Assembly (NCBI GenBank): GCA_044463945.1
Contig: JBIQLW010000034.1
Location: 1 to 40,354, forward strand
Direction of reading: 5' to 3'
DNA: 40,354 bases
Source: 62-47 sp044463945
GTDB taxonomy: Bacteria > Pseudomonadota > Alphaproteobacteria > Rhizobiales > Xanthobacteraceae
Part shown: positions 1-8,330 of the stretch, one piece after another
Layout of the letters: the number at the start of each line of letters is the position of its first letter
How positions within the stretch are numbered: the stretch's first letter is position 1
The notes under the pieces: model-generated
Told to the model about the DNA's origin: nothing
What the model saw: the letters and a program-made list of their open reading frames with translations, nothing else
Database searches by the model: none
Translations under genes and position numbers: made by a program

Positions 1-2130
1 TTGGACGCCGATCCCCCGGCTCAGGGGGTCAATATTGCAGGCCGAATGACAGCCTTGACGGCCGGGGCGGCGGCACAGGACAACGGCGACAGCAGGGGCG
101 GCGTCTATCAACTCGGCGAAATCTATGTGGTGGGCTCACCGCAGGGCGAGGCCGGCGTCGGCGGCTCGACCGTGACGCGCGAGGAGATGTGGACGTTCGA
201 GAAGAACACCCTCGACCAGGCCGTCAACCTGGTGCCGGGCGTGGTCAGCACGGTGGATTCCAACGGCCGCCGCAATGAGAGCGACATCTTCGTGCGCGGC
301 TTCGGCCGCTGGCAGGTGCCGCTGACCGTCGACGGCGTGCGCGTCTATTTGCCCGCCGACAACCGGCTCGACTACGGCCGCTTCCTCACCAACGACGTTG
401 CTGAAATCCAGATCCAGAAGGGCTATGCCTCGGTACTCGACGGCCCCGGTGGTATGGGCGGCGCCATCAACCTGGTGTCGCGCAAGCCGGTGAGGCCCTA
501 TGAGGCCGAGTTCATGAGCGGCGCCACCTTCGACAATGGCGGCTCGTTTCAGGGCTGGAACAACTACGCGAGACTGGGCTCACGCCAGGAGAACTTCTAC
601 CTTCAGGGCAGCGCCAACTATCTCAATCAGGACTTCTGGTCGCTGTCGCGGGATTACCAGCCGTTTCCGGCGCAGGGATCATATCGTGGTTCGCTGGAGG
701 ACGGCGGCCGCCGTATCAGTTCCGACAACCGCGACTGGCGCATCAACCTCAAGGCCGGCTTCACGCCGAACGCCACCGACGAATACAGCATCAACTACAT
801 CAAGCAGGCAGGCGAGAAGGGCGCGCCGCTCAACGTCTATACCAACCCGCTTCAGCCGCCGAACAGTTTTTGGCGCTGGCCGTCGTGGGACATCCAGAAC
901 CTGTCGTTCCTGTCGCACACCCAGCTCGGCGACGCCTCCTACGTCAAGACCAAGCTCTATTACAACACGTTCTACAACGTGCTGTCTGCGTTCGACGACA
1001 TCACCTATACGACGCAATCCAATGGCGGCCGCTTCAACAGTTATTATGACGATAATGCGCGCGGCGGCTCGGTCGAGGCCGGCACCGAGTTGATCCCGAT
1101 GAACACGCTGAAGGCGACGTTCCACTATCGCGAGGATTTCCACACCGAGTGGAATCATAACAGCCCGACCAATCCGGCAACGAACTTCATCGAACCCAAG
1201 CAGGATCAAGCGCAGACTACATGGTCGGTGGCAGCGGAAAACACCTTCCACGTCACTCCGAATGTCGATCTGGTGGGCGGCATCAGCTACGATCACTACG
1301 CGATCAAGAAGGCCGAGGAGTTCAACAGCAACAGCGGGCTGATCTACGAGTATCCCAAGGGCGGCGCCGATGCCTTCAACTGGCAGACGGCGGCGATCTG
1401 GCGCTACAGCGAAACCGCGCAGCTTCATTTCAGCGTGTCGGACCGCGCCCGCTTTCCGACCATCTTCGAGCTCTACAGCACGCGCTTCGGCAGCGCGACG
1501 CCGAACCCGAACCTGGGGCCCGAGCGCGCCATCAACTACGAACTCGGCTGGAAGGGCCGCGTCGCTCCCAACCTGCGCGGTTCGGCCGCGATCTTCTACA
1601 GCGACGTCCGCGACCTGATCCAGACAGTCGTGCTGCCGGACGCCACCACGCAGACACAGAACGTCGGCGATGGCCATTTCTACGGCTTCGAAGTCTCGGT
1701 CGAGGCCGAGGTGTCGCCGCAGTTCAGGATCGGCGGCAATTATACCTATATCTACCGCACCATCACCGATGCGTTGCAGCCCGACCTGCGGCCGACCGGG
1801 GTGCCGACCAACAAGCTGTTCCTCTATGCCGCATGGCAGCCGCTGGAGCGGCTCACCATCACGCCGAGCCTGGAGGTCGCCAGCGACCGCTGGAGCGACG
1901 TGAATATCGGCTCCAGCTCGATGAACCAGGCGGTGCGTAATGCTTTTCCGAACCCCTATGTCCTGACCGGTGCCTACGCGCTGGCCAACATCAACGTCGG
2001 CTACAGGGTCACCGACAATTTCGAGGTGGCCGGCGGCGTCAAGAACCTGCTCGACCAGGATTACGAACTGGCCTGGGGCCTGCCGCAGCCGGGACGCACG
2101 TTCTACGTCAAGGCGAGGGCGACGTTCTAG
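1..2130 (+). CDS. TonB-dependent outer-membrane receptor, 5'-truncated by window
   Basis: The 709 visible residues form a TonB-dependent receptor for import of a ferric siderophore or similar ligand across the outer membrane. A plug domain spans roughly residues 45-165, with typical features such as FVRGFGRW, VDGVRVY and a GPGGMGGAINLVSRKP stretch. A beta barrel follows, ending in a C-terminal aromatic residue (KARATF), as BAM substrates do. The N-terminus has no clear signal peptide. It contains an AGAAAQDN stretch that looks like the end of one, so the true start is probably upstream and the TTG at base 1 is only the edge of the open frame. Third positions are strongly GC-biased, unlike the genes from 2.8 kb onward. 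The ligand cannot be read from the sequence. Confidence 0.9.
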   Translation: MDADPPAQGVNIAGRMTALTAGAAAQDNGDSRGGVYQLGEIYVVGSPQGEAGVGGSTVTREEMWTFEKNTLDQAVNLVPGVVSTVDSNGRRNESDIFVRGFGRWQVPLTVDGVRVYLPADNRLDYGRFLTNDVAEIQIQKGYASVLDGPGGMGGAINLVSRKPVRPYEAEFMSGATFDNGGSFQGWNNYARLGSRQENFYLQGSANYLNQDFWSLSRDYQPFPAQGSYRGSLEDGGRRISSDNRDWRINLKAGFTPNATDEYSINYIKQAGEKGAPLNVYTNPLQPPNSFWRWPSWDIQNLSFLSHTQLGDASYVKTKLYYNTFYNVLSAFDDITYTTQSNGGRFNSYYDDNARGGSVEAGTELIPMNTLKATFHYREDFHTEWNHNSPTNPATNFIEPKQDQAQTTWSVAAENTFHVTPNVDLVGGISYDHYAIKKAEEFNSNSGLIYEYPKGGADAFNWQTAAIWRYSETAQLHFSVSDRARFPTIFELYSTRFGSATPNPNLGPERAINYELGWKGRVAPNLRGSAAIFYSDVRDLIQTVVLPDATTQTQNVGDGHFYGFEVSVEAEVSPQFRIGGNYTYIYRTITDALQPDLRPTGVPTNKLFLYAAWQPLERLTITPSLEVASDRWSDVNIGSSSMNQAVRNAFPNPYVLTGAYALANINVGYRVTDNFEVAGGVKNLLDQDYELAWGLPQPGRTFYVKARATF

Positions 2131-2656
2131 GATGGGGTTGATGCAAATGAAGCCATAGCCACCTGACGGGCCTGATCGGAAACGAGGCGTCATCGTTCGT
2201 CAACGTGTCCGGCCATGGCGCGGCAAAGACGTGCATGAACGTGCTTTGGCCGGCCCGATAGCAGGCTCCGGCGGACGATCCGGCCATCGGTGCGTTGCAT
2301 GGGAAATTTGACCCATCATGGAATACGGGATACTTCGCCCTCGCTGAATATGGTGGGTTATCGTGTTGTACTTCTGTCAGAAGCATGTTTCCGGCCAGAC
2401 TCTGGAGGACCGCCCTCCGAGTTGATCCGGGGTGCGGCACGCAAAGCGTGAAACCTTGAGGGATGGCGGTGTGAGCAACCTCCAGGAATCGTGCTTCCGA
2501 TGAGGCGGGTTTCGGTTCAGAACCGCATAGCCGTCCGCGCGGGCCCTGACTCGCGGCCAGATCGGCCGGAAAACGGGCCCGTGCGGATTGCCGCGCGCGC
2601 CCCGGCATTGTAAAGGATGCCGGCGCCGACGCCGGCCGCAACCGCGACCTCCGGCC
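2131..2656. other. Gene-free stretch with degenerate repeat copy
   Basis: No convincing gene lies here. Open frames on the minus strand read through repeat sequence and have no family features. The part around 2171-2340 is a diverged copy of the dispersed repeat seen at 33.1 and 35.1 kb. The rest shows nothing recognisable before the tRNA. Confidence 0.6.
2171..2340 (+). repeat. Dispersed intergenic repeat, diverged copy A
   Basis: It shares landmark blocks in the same order with the copies at 33091-33375 and 35067-35351: CGGAAACGAGGCGTCATCG, CAGGCTCCGGCGGACGATCC and a GGGAAA..TTTGACCC block. The middle is diverged and longer. Its orientation is the same as the two right-hand copies. Confidence 0.75.
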
Positions 2657-2732
2657 GGGCCTGTAGCTCAATGGTTAGAGCCGGCCGCTCATAACGGTCT
2701 GGTTGCAGGTTCGAGTCCTGCCGGGCCCACCA
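2657..2732 (+). tRNA. tRNA with CAT anticodon, probably tRNA-Ile2 (lysidine-modified)
   Basis: A complete 76-nt cloverleaf with encoded CCA. The acceptor stem GGGCCTG pairs with CGGGCCC, the D stem is GCTC/GAGC, the anticodon stem GGCCG/CGGTC encloses loop CTCATAA, and the T arm is CAGG-TTCGAGT-CCTG. Anticodon CAT could mean elongator Met or Ile2. The acceptor pairs C4-G69 and C5-G68, and the short D loop AATGGTTA, match the features TilS recognises in E. coli tRNA-Ile2, and there is no initiator-type C1-A72 mismatch. Ile2 is therefore preferred, and elongator Met is not fully excluded. Confidence 0.93.
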
Positions 2733-2837
2733 CGACCTAAGCTTTTGGATTCGATACAGCCGAACATGCCGGCCCGTCCTCTGCTACTTCCTATAGCCGC
2801 TTTGCTCGCGGGGCGCGGGTCGGTGCGCTTGGCTCGC

Positions 2838-3467
2838 TCATCTTTCGCTGTGTTTCATAAGCAATGTCGATGTGATCATGGCCTTTGCCAACGCGATATC
2901 TTCATGTGATATCGAGTGTGGCCCTTCGGTAATGCGACGCAGTGCGAAACCACGAAGAACATCCAGCATCAGCCGCCTGATCCGCAGAAGGTGACTTTGC
3001 GGGAGGTCTATATCAGTAAAGACCTGAAGCCAGGCTTCATCCCGGGTTTTCCTAGTGGTTTGAAACGCGTCGCGTATTTTTTTGCCAAGTGCCGCATCCA
3101 ATCGACCAAAATGCCGGATTTCCAACGAGGCAATGAAGAGCGGGCCGCCGAAGACGGACCAGTATTTATCCAGCACAACATCAATCCGCTTCTCCAACTT
3201 GAGTTTTCCAAGCGGCGGAAAGCTCAGTTCCAGATCCATCTGATCCATGATCGCACTGAGCGCCGCGGCCCAGAAATCATCCCGGGATTCGAAATGGTGA
3301 TGGACGGCGCCCCGCGAGACACCGGCCCGCTGCGCGATATCCTCGACGGTGGTTTTGACGTAGCCGCGCTCGACCAGCAGTTCGATTGCGGCACGGAACA
3401 ATGCCGCCCGAGTCAGCGAGGAGCGCTCCTGTTGGGTTCGTCGTCGTGTTCGGGGTAATGAAGCCAT
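2838..3467 (-). CDS. TetR/AcrR-family transcriptional regulator
   Basis: A 209-residue one-component repressor. An N-terminal TetR helix-turn-helix (about residues 20-65) contains TTVEDIAQRAGVSRGAVHHHF, followed by an all-helical ligand-binding domain. The frame is open up to 3584, but a start there would translate through the palindrome at 3548-3565. ATG at 3467 (MASLPRTRRR) gives the usual TetR length, and ATG at 3518 is the alternative. Neither has a strong ribosome site. It is divergent from the binding-protein gene at 3605 and probably controls that promoter and its own through the palindrome. The ligand is unknown, perhaps an acyl-CoA or the imported substrate (inference). Confidence 0.88.
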   Translation of the reverse strand: MASLPRTRRRTQQERSSLTRAALFRAAIELLVERGYVKTTVEDIAQRAGVSRGAVHHHFESRDDFWAAALSAIMDQMDLELSFPPLGKLKLEKRIDVVLDKYWSVFGGPLFIASLEIRHFGRLDAALGKKIRDAFQTTRKTRDEAWLQVFTDIDLPQSHLLRIRRLMLDVLRGFALRRITEGPHSISHEDIALAKAMITSTLLMKHSER

Positions 3468-3540
3468 AGCTGCCGTGGAAGCTCTCAACGATCCGGATGG
3501 GTTAAGTTGCACGGTCATTTGCGAAGCGCAATTTGACCGG

Positions 3541-3570
3541 TTGACAAACATACACGCATGTATGTATTTT
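3541..3570 (+). promoter_or_regulatory. Putative promoter of the 3605 operon
   Basis: TTGACA at 3541-3546 is followed after 18 nt by TATTTT at 3565-3570. The leader to the start at 3605 is short. The spacer contains the TetR-type palindrome, so a bound repressor would block this promoter. Predicted by eye only. Confidence 0.5.
3548..3565. promoter_or_regulatory. Palindromic operator, probably for the adjacent TetR protein
   Basis: ACATACA-CGCA-TGTATGT has perfect 7-bp inverted arms around a 4-bp centre, similar in form to many AcrR/TetR operators. It lies between the divergent tetR and binding-protein genes and inside the -35/-10 spacer. Confidence 0.7.
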
Positions 3571-3604
3571 ATGCTAAATGTCATAAACTAGGGGGAGGAT
3601 GTCA

Positions 3605-4819
3605 ATGTTTCTGAAGCGGCTGGCGGTAGCGGCCTTGGCTTGCATCGTCTTTTGTCTGATTGCAACCGATCGCGGCGTCGCCGCGGATTCTGTCCGAAAC
3701 GTCGGAATTGGTGTTCTGACCGACATGTCCGGCCCTTACGCCGATGCTGTCGGTCCCGGATCCGTGCTGGCCGCCGAACTTGCCATCGCGGATTTCAAGA
3801 AAGCGGACAACCCCGACTTCGAGATAAAGCTGCTGTCAGCGGATCATTTCAACAAGCCCGACGTTGCGACCAATATCGCCCGTTCATGGTTCGACCGCGA
3901 CGGGATCGATATGATTGTTGATCTCACGAACTCCGCCGTAGCGTTGGCCGCCGGAAAAACGGCAACGCAGCACGATAAAGTCGCCATCGTCACGGGTGCG
4001 GGCGGAACGGTGCTGTTTAACGAGCAGTGTTCGCCGAATGTCGCGACGTGGACTTTCAGTACCTACGCTCTGGCGAAGGCGACGGCCGGCGCCATCTTTC
4101 AGGAGGGCGGCGACTCCTGGTACTTCATCACCGCGGATTACGCCGGTGGTCATCAGGTCGAACAGGATAGCGCGCGTGAAATTCAGGCGCGCGGCGGTAA
4201 GGTCCTTGGAGCAAGCCGGGTTCCGACCGGTCTCGCCGATCTGTCATCGAACCTGCTGAAGGCGCAGTCGTCCGGCGCCAAGGTTCTCGGCGTCGCGAAC
4301 TTCGGTCACGACGCCATTACGACCATACGTCAGGCTCAGGAATTCGGCTTGAAGCAGACGCTGGCGGGTATCCTGCTGTTCATTACCGATATTCACGGGG
4401 CCGGGCTGCAAGCCACGCAGGATCTTCGGCTCACGACGAGCTTCTATTGGGATCGAAACGATAAAAGCCGCGAGTGGTCCCAGCGCTTCTTTGCCCGCCA
4501 TAAGCGGATGCCCACGATGGATCAGGCCGGCACATATTCCGCCGTGCTCAATTATCTCAAGGCCGTGAAAAGCGCCAACACCAAGAATCCCGGTCATGTG
4601 ATGGCGGCATTGCGGAAAGCGACCGTTAGTGACGCATTCGTTGATCACGGCCGGCTCCGGGAAGACGGCCTTTTCGTCCATGATTACTATCTCGCCCGCG
4701 TGAAAAAGCCATCGGAAACAAAGGCGCCATGGGACTACTATGAGATCATCAGGACGATCCCCGCCGAGGATGCCGCGTTTCCCGTGAGCGCCAGTCAATG
4801 TCCACTGCTGAAGAAGTAG
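3605..4819 (+). CDS. Branched-chain-amino-acid-type ABC substrate-binding protein (orphan)
   Basis: A 404-residue periplasmic binding protein of the Leu/Ile/Val type (Peripla_BP_6). The signal peptide (MFLKRLAVAALACIVFCL, cleavage near GVAA) is followed by IGVLTDMSGPYADAVGPGS, a typical family start. ATG at 3605 is chosen over the in-frame ATG at 3599 because the strong site GGGGGAGG (3591-3598) abuts 3599 but lies 6 nt from 3605. No Liv-type permease or ATPase gene is in the window, so it either borrows one or acts as a sensor subunit. First gene of the TetR-controlled set. Many family members in catabolic loci bind aromatic or carboxylic acids rather than amino acids. Confidence 0.9.
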   Translation: MFLKRLAVAALACIVFCLIATDRGVAADSVRNVGIGVLTDMSGPYADAVGPGSVLAAELAIADFKKADNPDFEIKLLSADHFNKPDVATNIARSWFDRDGIDMIVDLTNSAVALAAGKTATQHDKVAIVTGAGGTVLFNEQCSPNVATWTFSTYALAKATAGAIFQEGGDSWYFITADYAGGHQVEQDSAREIQARGGKVLGASRVPTGLADLSSNLLKAQSSGAKVLGVANFGHDAITTIRQAQEFGLKQTLAGILLFITDIHGAGLQATQDLRLTTSFYWDRNDKSREWSQRFFARHKRMPTMDQAGTYSAVLNYLKAVKSANTKNPGHVMAALRKATVSDAFVDHGRLREDGLFVHDYYLARVKKPSETKAPWDYYEIIRTIPAEDAAFPVSASQCPLLKK

Positions 4820-4830
4820 GAATTTGATTT

Positions 4831-4868
4831 CAAGATTTGCATCCCGTTTCGGCGGGCATCTTGCAAAT
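4831..4868 (+). other. Intergenic hairpin region between binding-protein and hydrolase genes
   Basis: Two alternative inverted repeats overlap here: CAAGAT (4831-4836) with ATCTTG (4858-4863), and ATTTGCA (4835-4841) with TGCAAAT (4862-4868). CCCG/CGGG sits inside. There is no T tract, so it is not a classic terminator. It may stabilise the upstream mRNA or attenuate read-through, giving more binding protein than enzyme (inference). Confidence 0.4.
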
Positions 4869-4924
4869 GTCAGAATCAAGGCCCCTCTGACCCAACGATG
4901 GGCTTGCACGAACCGGAGTTGCAG

Positions 4925-5893
4925 ATGTCGCCGATCTCACCAGTTCATAAGGTCAAGCTGGCAATTACAGTCGATGACCTCCTGATGTGGAAAGGAATGC
5001 CGTGGGCTCCGGGCTATACGCCGGCGTCGGTCGTCTCGGCCTTCAGCAATGCCTTTGCCCGGCACGGTATCAAAGGCGTTTATGCCTTCTCTAGCACCGC
5101 GCCGGCGGACGATGAGCCCGATCTGCTCCGCGTATTCGACACATGGGCGGATCGGGGTCATTTGATCGCGAACCATACTCACTATCACGCCAATCTCAAT
5201 TGGGTGGATGAGGATCGGTATATTCGCGATATCGAACAGACAGAGGAGATCATCGACAAGTGGGCGCATTTGGCTCCCACCAAGTACTTTCGCTACGCCA
5301 TGGACAACTGGGGGGACACCCAACGGAAGTACGATCAGGTCGAAAGCTATCTTCTGGCGAACAGCTATACGCGGGCACCCGTCAGCGTGTGGTTTTACGA
5401 CACCGAGTTTCTGATCGCCCATTTGCGCGCGATCACGCGCGGCGATGATACGGCGCTCAAATGGCTGCGGGATCGCTACGTCGAAACGGCGCTGAAGCAG
5501 TTGCGCGTTCAGTCCGCGGCTGCTCGCCTGATCTTCGGTCGCAATCCGGCCTATATCTGGCTGATCCACGGCACGCCAATCGCCGCCGACTGTATCGGCC
5601 GGATTCTCGATGGGTTTGCCGAGGCGGGAGTGGAATTCATCAGCCTGGATGAAGCGATGGCGGACCCCATCAACGCCGATCATGCTCCACTCATTACCCC
5701 GCGCTTTCTCAATCACATCATGAAATGGGCCGAGCTCCGCAAGATTCCGATCGAGGATTGTCCGCCGGCCATCCTCAAGGAGATCGATCTGGTCTGTCCC
5801 GTCGAGGGAATGCAAGCAGCTGACGTCATGACGAAAGTCTTTAAGGGAATCTCCGACGAGGTCGGCGGAAAGTTCTTTCCCAAGATGTACTGA
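4925..5893 (+). CDS. Polysaccharide-deacetylase-family (CE4/NodB fold) hydrolase
   Basis: 322 residues. The CE4 metal site is visible: TVDD at 15-18 (usual TFDDG) and HTHYH at 84-88 (the H-[ST]-x-x-H motif), with an FRYAMDNWG segment where RxxPYG normally lies and a late LIHG. No signal peptide, so it is cytosolic, unlike peptidoglycan or chitin deacetylases. Cytosolic CE4-fold proteins include PuuE-type allantoinase and cyclic-imide hydrolase, so a small amide or imide substrate is reasonable (inference). ATG 4925 is preferred to 4898 because CGGAG lies 6 nt upstream. It is 20 nt from the next gene, which suggests cotranscription. The C-terminal third (from about residue 225) is not a standard CE4 segment and may be specific to this subgroup. 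Confidence 0.8.
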   Translation: MSPISPVHKVKLAITVDDLLMWKGMPWAPGYTPASVVSAFSNAFARHGIKGVYAFSSTAPADDEPDLLRVFDTWADRGHLIANHTHYHANLNWVDEDRYIRDIEQTEEIIDKWAHLAPTKYFRYAMDNWGDTQRKYDQVESYLLANSYTRAPVSVWFYDTEFLIAHLRAITRGDDTALKWLRDRYVETALKQLRVQSAAARLIFGRNPAYIWLIHGTPIAADCIGRILDGFAEAGVEFISLDEAMADPINADHAPLITPRFLNHIMKWAELRKIPIEDCPPAILKEIDLVCPVEGMQAADVMTKVFKGISDEVGGKFFPKMY

Positions 5894-5913
5894 GACAAGA
5901 GCGAGTCGTCCCG

Positions 5914-6483
5914 GTGTTCGAGCTAGCATTTCTGACCTGCCTTCCGGATCGGACGCGCCCCCTTATTGCGCACCTGTCCGCGCTGACCCCGGAGACGCTC
6001 GAAGCCGGGAAGATTGTCGGCCTGTGGGAAATCGACGTCGGCTTGCTGAATACTGTTGTTATTCTGCGGCGATCGGTTCGACCGATGCCGGATTGCATCG
6101 ACAGGTCGGCAATCGCCGTGATCAAGGCTTATCGGCTGGAACCCGCGCCGTTCTCTCCGACGCTGGATCGGTTGGAAGGATATCGACTCTACGAACTGCG
6201 TCGATACCGGTATCGGCCGGAAGCCCTGCCGGATACGCTCGCGCGCTGGTCCATCGGAATCGACAGGCGCACGGAGCTCTCTCCGCTGGTGGCTTTCGGA
6301 TACCGGATCGAACGGCGCTTTGTGGATATTTTCCACATCTGGGCCTACCACGATGCCGAACACCGGAACGCGACCCGCAATCAGGCCCGCGCGCTTGGAT
6401 TCTGGCCTCCCGGCGCCGTTGCCGGTCTGGTGTCCCAGCAGAATTGTTTCGCGCGCGCGCTTCCCAATTCCTGCTTTCAATAG
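5914..6483 (+). CDS. NIPSNAP-family protein
   Basis: 189 residues. The C-terminal half (YRLYELRRYRYRPEALPD..., then SPLVAFGYRIE and HIWAYHDAEHR) is a clear NIPSNAP dimeric alpha-beta-barrel domain. The N-terminal half looks like a weaker second copy. It starts at GTG 5914, 20 nt after the hydrolase gene, so it belongs to the same operon. NIPSNAP genes occur near catabolic enzymes and CoA ligases, but their chemistry is poorly defined. The fold resembles ligand-binding or monooxygenase-like ferredoxin folds. No catalytic residues can be assigned. Confidence 0.8.
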   Translation: MFELAFLTCLPDRTRPLIAHLSALTPETLEAGKIVGLWEIDVGLLNTVVILRRSVRPMPDCIDRSAIAVIKAYRLEPAPFSPTLDRLEGYRLYELRRYRYRPEALPDTLARWSIGIDRRTELSPLVAFGYRIERRFVDIFHIWAYHDAEHRNATRNQARALGFWPPGAVAGLVSQQNCFARALPNSCFQ

Positions 6484-6545
6484 GCGTCAGGACGAACTCC
6501 TGTCGAGTTCGTTCTCAGCCTCGATGACTCTCGTGGAGACACGCT

Positions 6546-8096
6546 ATGCGTCTTGTAGACTTCTTTGATCGAGGTGTATCTCTCGGTCGTGAGCAACCTT
6601 GTCTGAAAGACGACAGGGGGACCCGGACTTACGGCGAGGTGCAGCTGCGCAGTTACGAGATTGCCGCTGCGCTGATACGTGATGGCGTTAAGCCGGGCAC
6701 CAAGGCTGCAGTTTATTGCGGGAATCGCGCGGCAACCTACGAGTGCCTGCTGGGCATCCTGCGCGCTGGATGTATCTGGGTGCCCGTCAACCCGAAGAAC
6801 GCGACGTCCGAGAACGCGAGCATCATTGAAAACTGTGACGTGGAAGTCCTGTTCTATGCGAATGATCTCGCAGACGCCGCCCGTGCGATCGCGACAGGCG
6901 GCGCAATCAGGCATCTGATCTGCGTCGATCCGATGGAGGGAGATGACGGGATCTGTCTCGAAGACTGGGTGGCCGGAGTTGAGGCCATGGATCCCGACAT
7001 CGTCTGTCAGCCATGGGATATCGCCACGATCGCCAGCACCGGTGGCACCACCGGCCGGCCAAAGGGCGTGCTGACGAGTCATCTAAGCTGGGAGACCAAG
7101 ACCATCAGTTTCCTTGCGTCGATGCCGCCGCGCAAGCGGCCGGTCCATCTCGTTGTCGCTCCGATCAGCCATGCTGCCGGAAGCTTCGGACTGATGCTGA
7201 TGGCCGTTGGGGCAACCCAGATTATTCTCAAGGGATTTGATGCCGAAAGGGTCATGCAGGCGATCGAGCGCGAAGGTGTCACTCACCTGTTTCTGCCGCC
7301 CACCGCAATTTACATGCTGTTGGCTCACTCTGACGTCCGCAAGTACGATTACAGCTCACTGGAGTACTTCATCTACGCCGCTGCGCCGATGTCCATGGAG
7401 AAACTGAGGGAATGTATCGATATCTTTGGTCCCGTGATGAGCCAGGTGTTCGGCCAGGTCGAGGCACCGCTGATGTGTACCTGTCTATCGCCCGAGGAGC
7501 ATGAGACGCACGGGAACCCAATACGGGAGAAAAGACTCGCGAGTTGCGGGAGGCCGACGGTCCTGACGCAGGTCGCCATCATGGATGACCTCGGCAATCT
7601 GCTCTCACCAAACGTTCGTGGTGAAATTGTTGTACGCGGCAATCTTCTCATGAGCGGCTACTACAAGAACCCGGAGGCAACGGCGGAAGTCTCACGATAT
7701 GGTTGGCATCATACCGGCGATATCGGAATGATCGACGACGACGGTTATGTCTATATCGTCGATCGCAAGAAGGACATGATCATCAGCGGCGGGTTCAATA
7801 TCTATCCCAGCGAGGTCGAGCAGGCGATCTGGCGCCATCCCGCCGTACAGGATTGTGCCGTAGTCGGTGTGCCAGATCCGAAGTGGGGTGAGGCCGTCAA
7901 GGCTGTCATAGAGCTTAAGCCAAACACCAAGGTTGAAGCGCAAGAGATCATCGATCTCTGCAAGGAGGCGGTTGGCAGCATCAAGGCGCCGAAGATGGTC
8001 GAGTTCTGGCCTAGCCTTCCCCGAAGCCCCGCAGGCAAGGTTCTGAAGAAAGAGATTCGCGCCAAATTCTGGAAAGGGCACGAGCGGGTTATTTGA
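6546..8096 (+). CDS. Acyl-CoA ligase (AMP-forming, class I adenylate-forming enzyme)
   Basis: 516 residues. The ANL-superfamily motifs are intact: phosphate loop STGGTTGRPKG at 164-174, YGWHHTGDIG, DRKKDMIISGGFNIYPSEVE, and the C-terminal PAGK with catalytic Lys 498. It activates a carboxylic acid to acyl-AMP and then acyl-CoA in the cytosol. Substrate class (fatty, aryl or dicarboxylic) cannot be read with confidence. GTGGAGAC precedes ATG 6546. It is the last gene of the TetR-linked set, so a carboxylate released by the upstream hydrolase may be its substrate (inference). Confidence 0.92.
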   Translation: MRLVDFFDRGVSLGREQPCLKDDRGTRTYGEVQLRSYEIAAALIRDGVKPGTKAAVYCGNRAATYECLLGILRAGCIWVPVNPKNATSENASIIENCDVEVLFYANDLADAARAIATGGAIRHLICVDPMEGDDGICLEDWVAGVEAMDPDIVCQPWDIATIASTGGTTGRPKGVLTSHLSWETKTISFLASMPPRKRPVHLVVAPISHAAGSFGLMLMAVGATQIILKGFDAERVMQAIEREGVTHLFLPPTAIYMLLAHSDVRKYDYSSLEYFIYAAAPMSMEKLRECIDIFGPVMSQVFGQVEAPLMCTCLSPEEHETHGNPIREKRLASCGRPTVLTQVAIMDDLGNLLSPNVRGEIVVRGNLLMSGYYKNPEATAEVSRYGWHHTGDIGMIDDDGYVYIVDRKKDMIISGGFNIYPSEVEQAIWRHPAVQDCAVVGVPDPKWGEAVKAVIELKPNTKVEAQEIIDLCKEAVGSIKAPKMVEFWPSLPRSPAGKVLKKEIRAKFWKGHERVI

Positions 8097-8330
8097 TGGG
8101 CGGTAGATGCGATCAGGACGCCTATGGGCCGAGGCAAGGCCGGCAGAGCGTTGTCGAAAAACGCCTAGTGGATCTTCTTTGTCGTGATTTTGCGAGAGTT
8201 AATCGTTTGCAGCAATATCGATCCTGGAATGGTCGATGACGTTAGCCCTGATGGAAAGCCCGCGCATGGACTGCACGTCTAATGCGGTTTGTCCCGAGGC
8301 TGATCGTTCCCTGACAACGCAGATAAAGTG

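Noticed and set aside
679..2193. Long minus-strand open frame opposite the TonB receptor
   Set aside because: Its composition is that of antisense high-GC coding DNA, it has no family features, and the plus strand carries a clear receptor.
2108..2671. Minus-strand open frame of 187 codons
   Set aside because: It reads through the dispersed repeat and part of the tRNA. The peptide recurs in the other repeat copies as translated repeat, not protein.
2710..2732. tRNA 3' end as attL of an integrated island
   Set aside because: No second copy of the T-arm/CCA sequence and no integrase gene were found in the window. Kept only as a low-level hypothesis.
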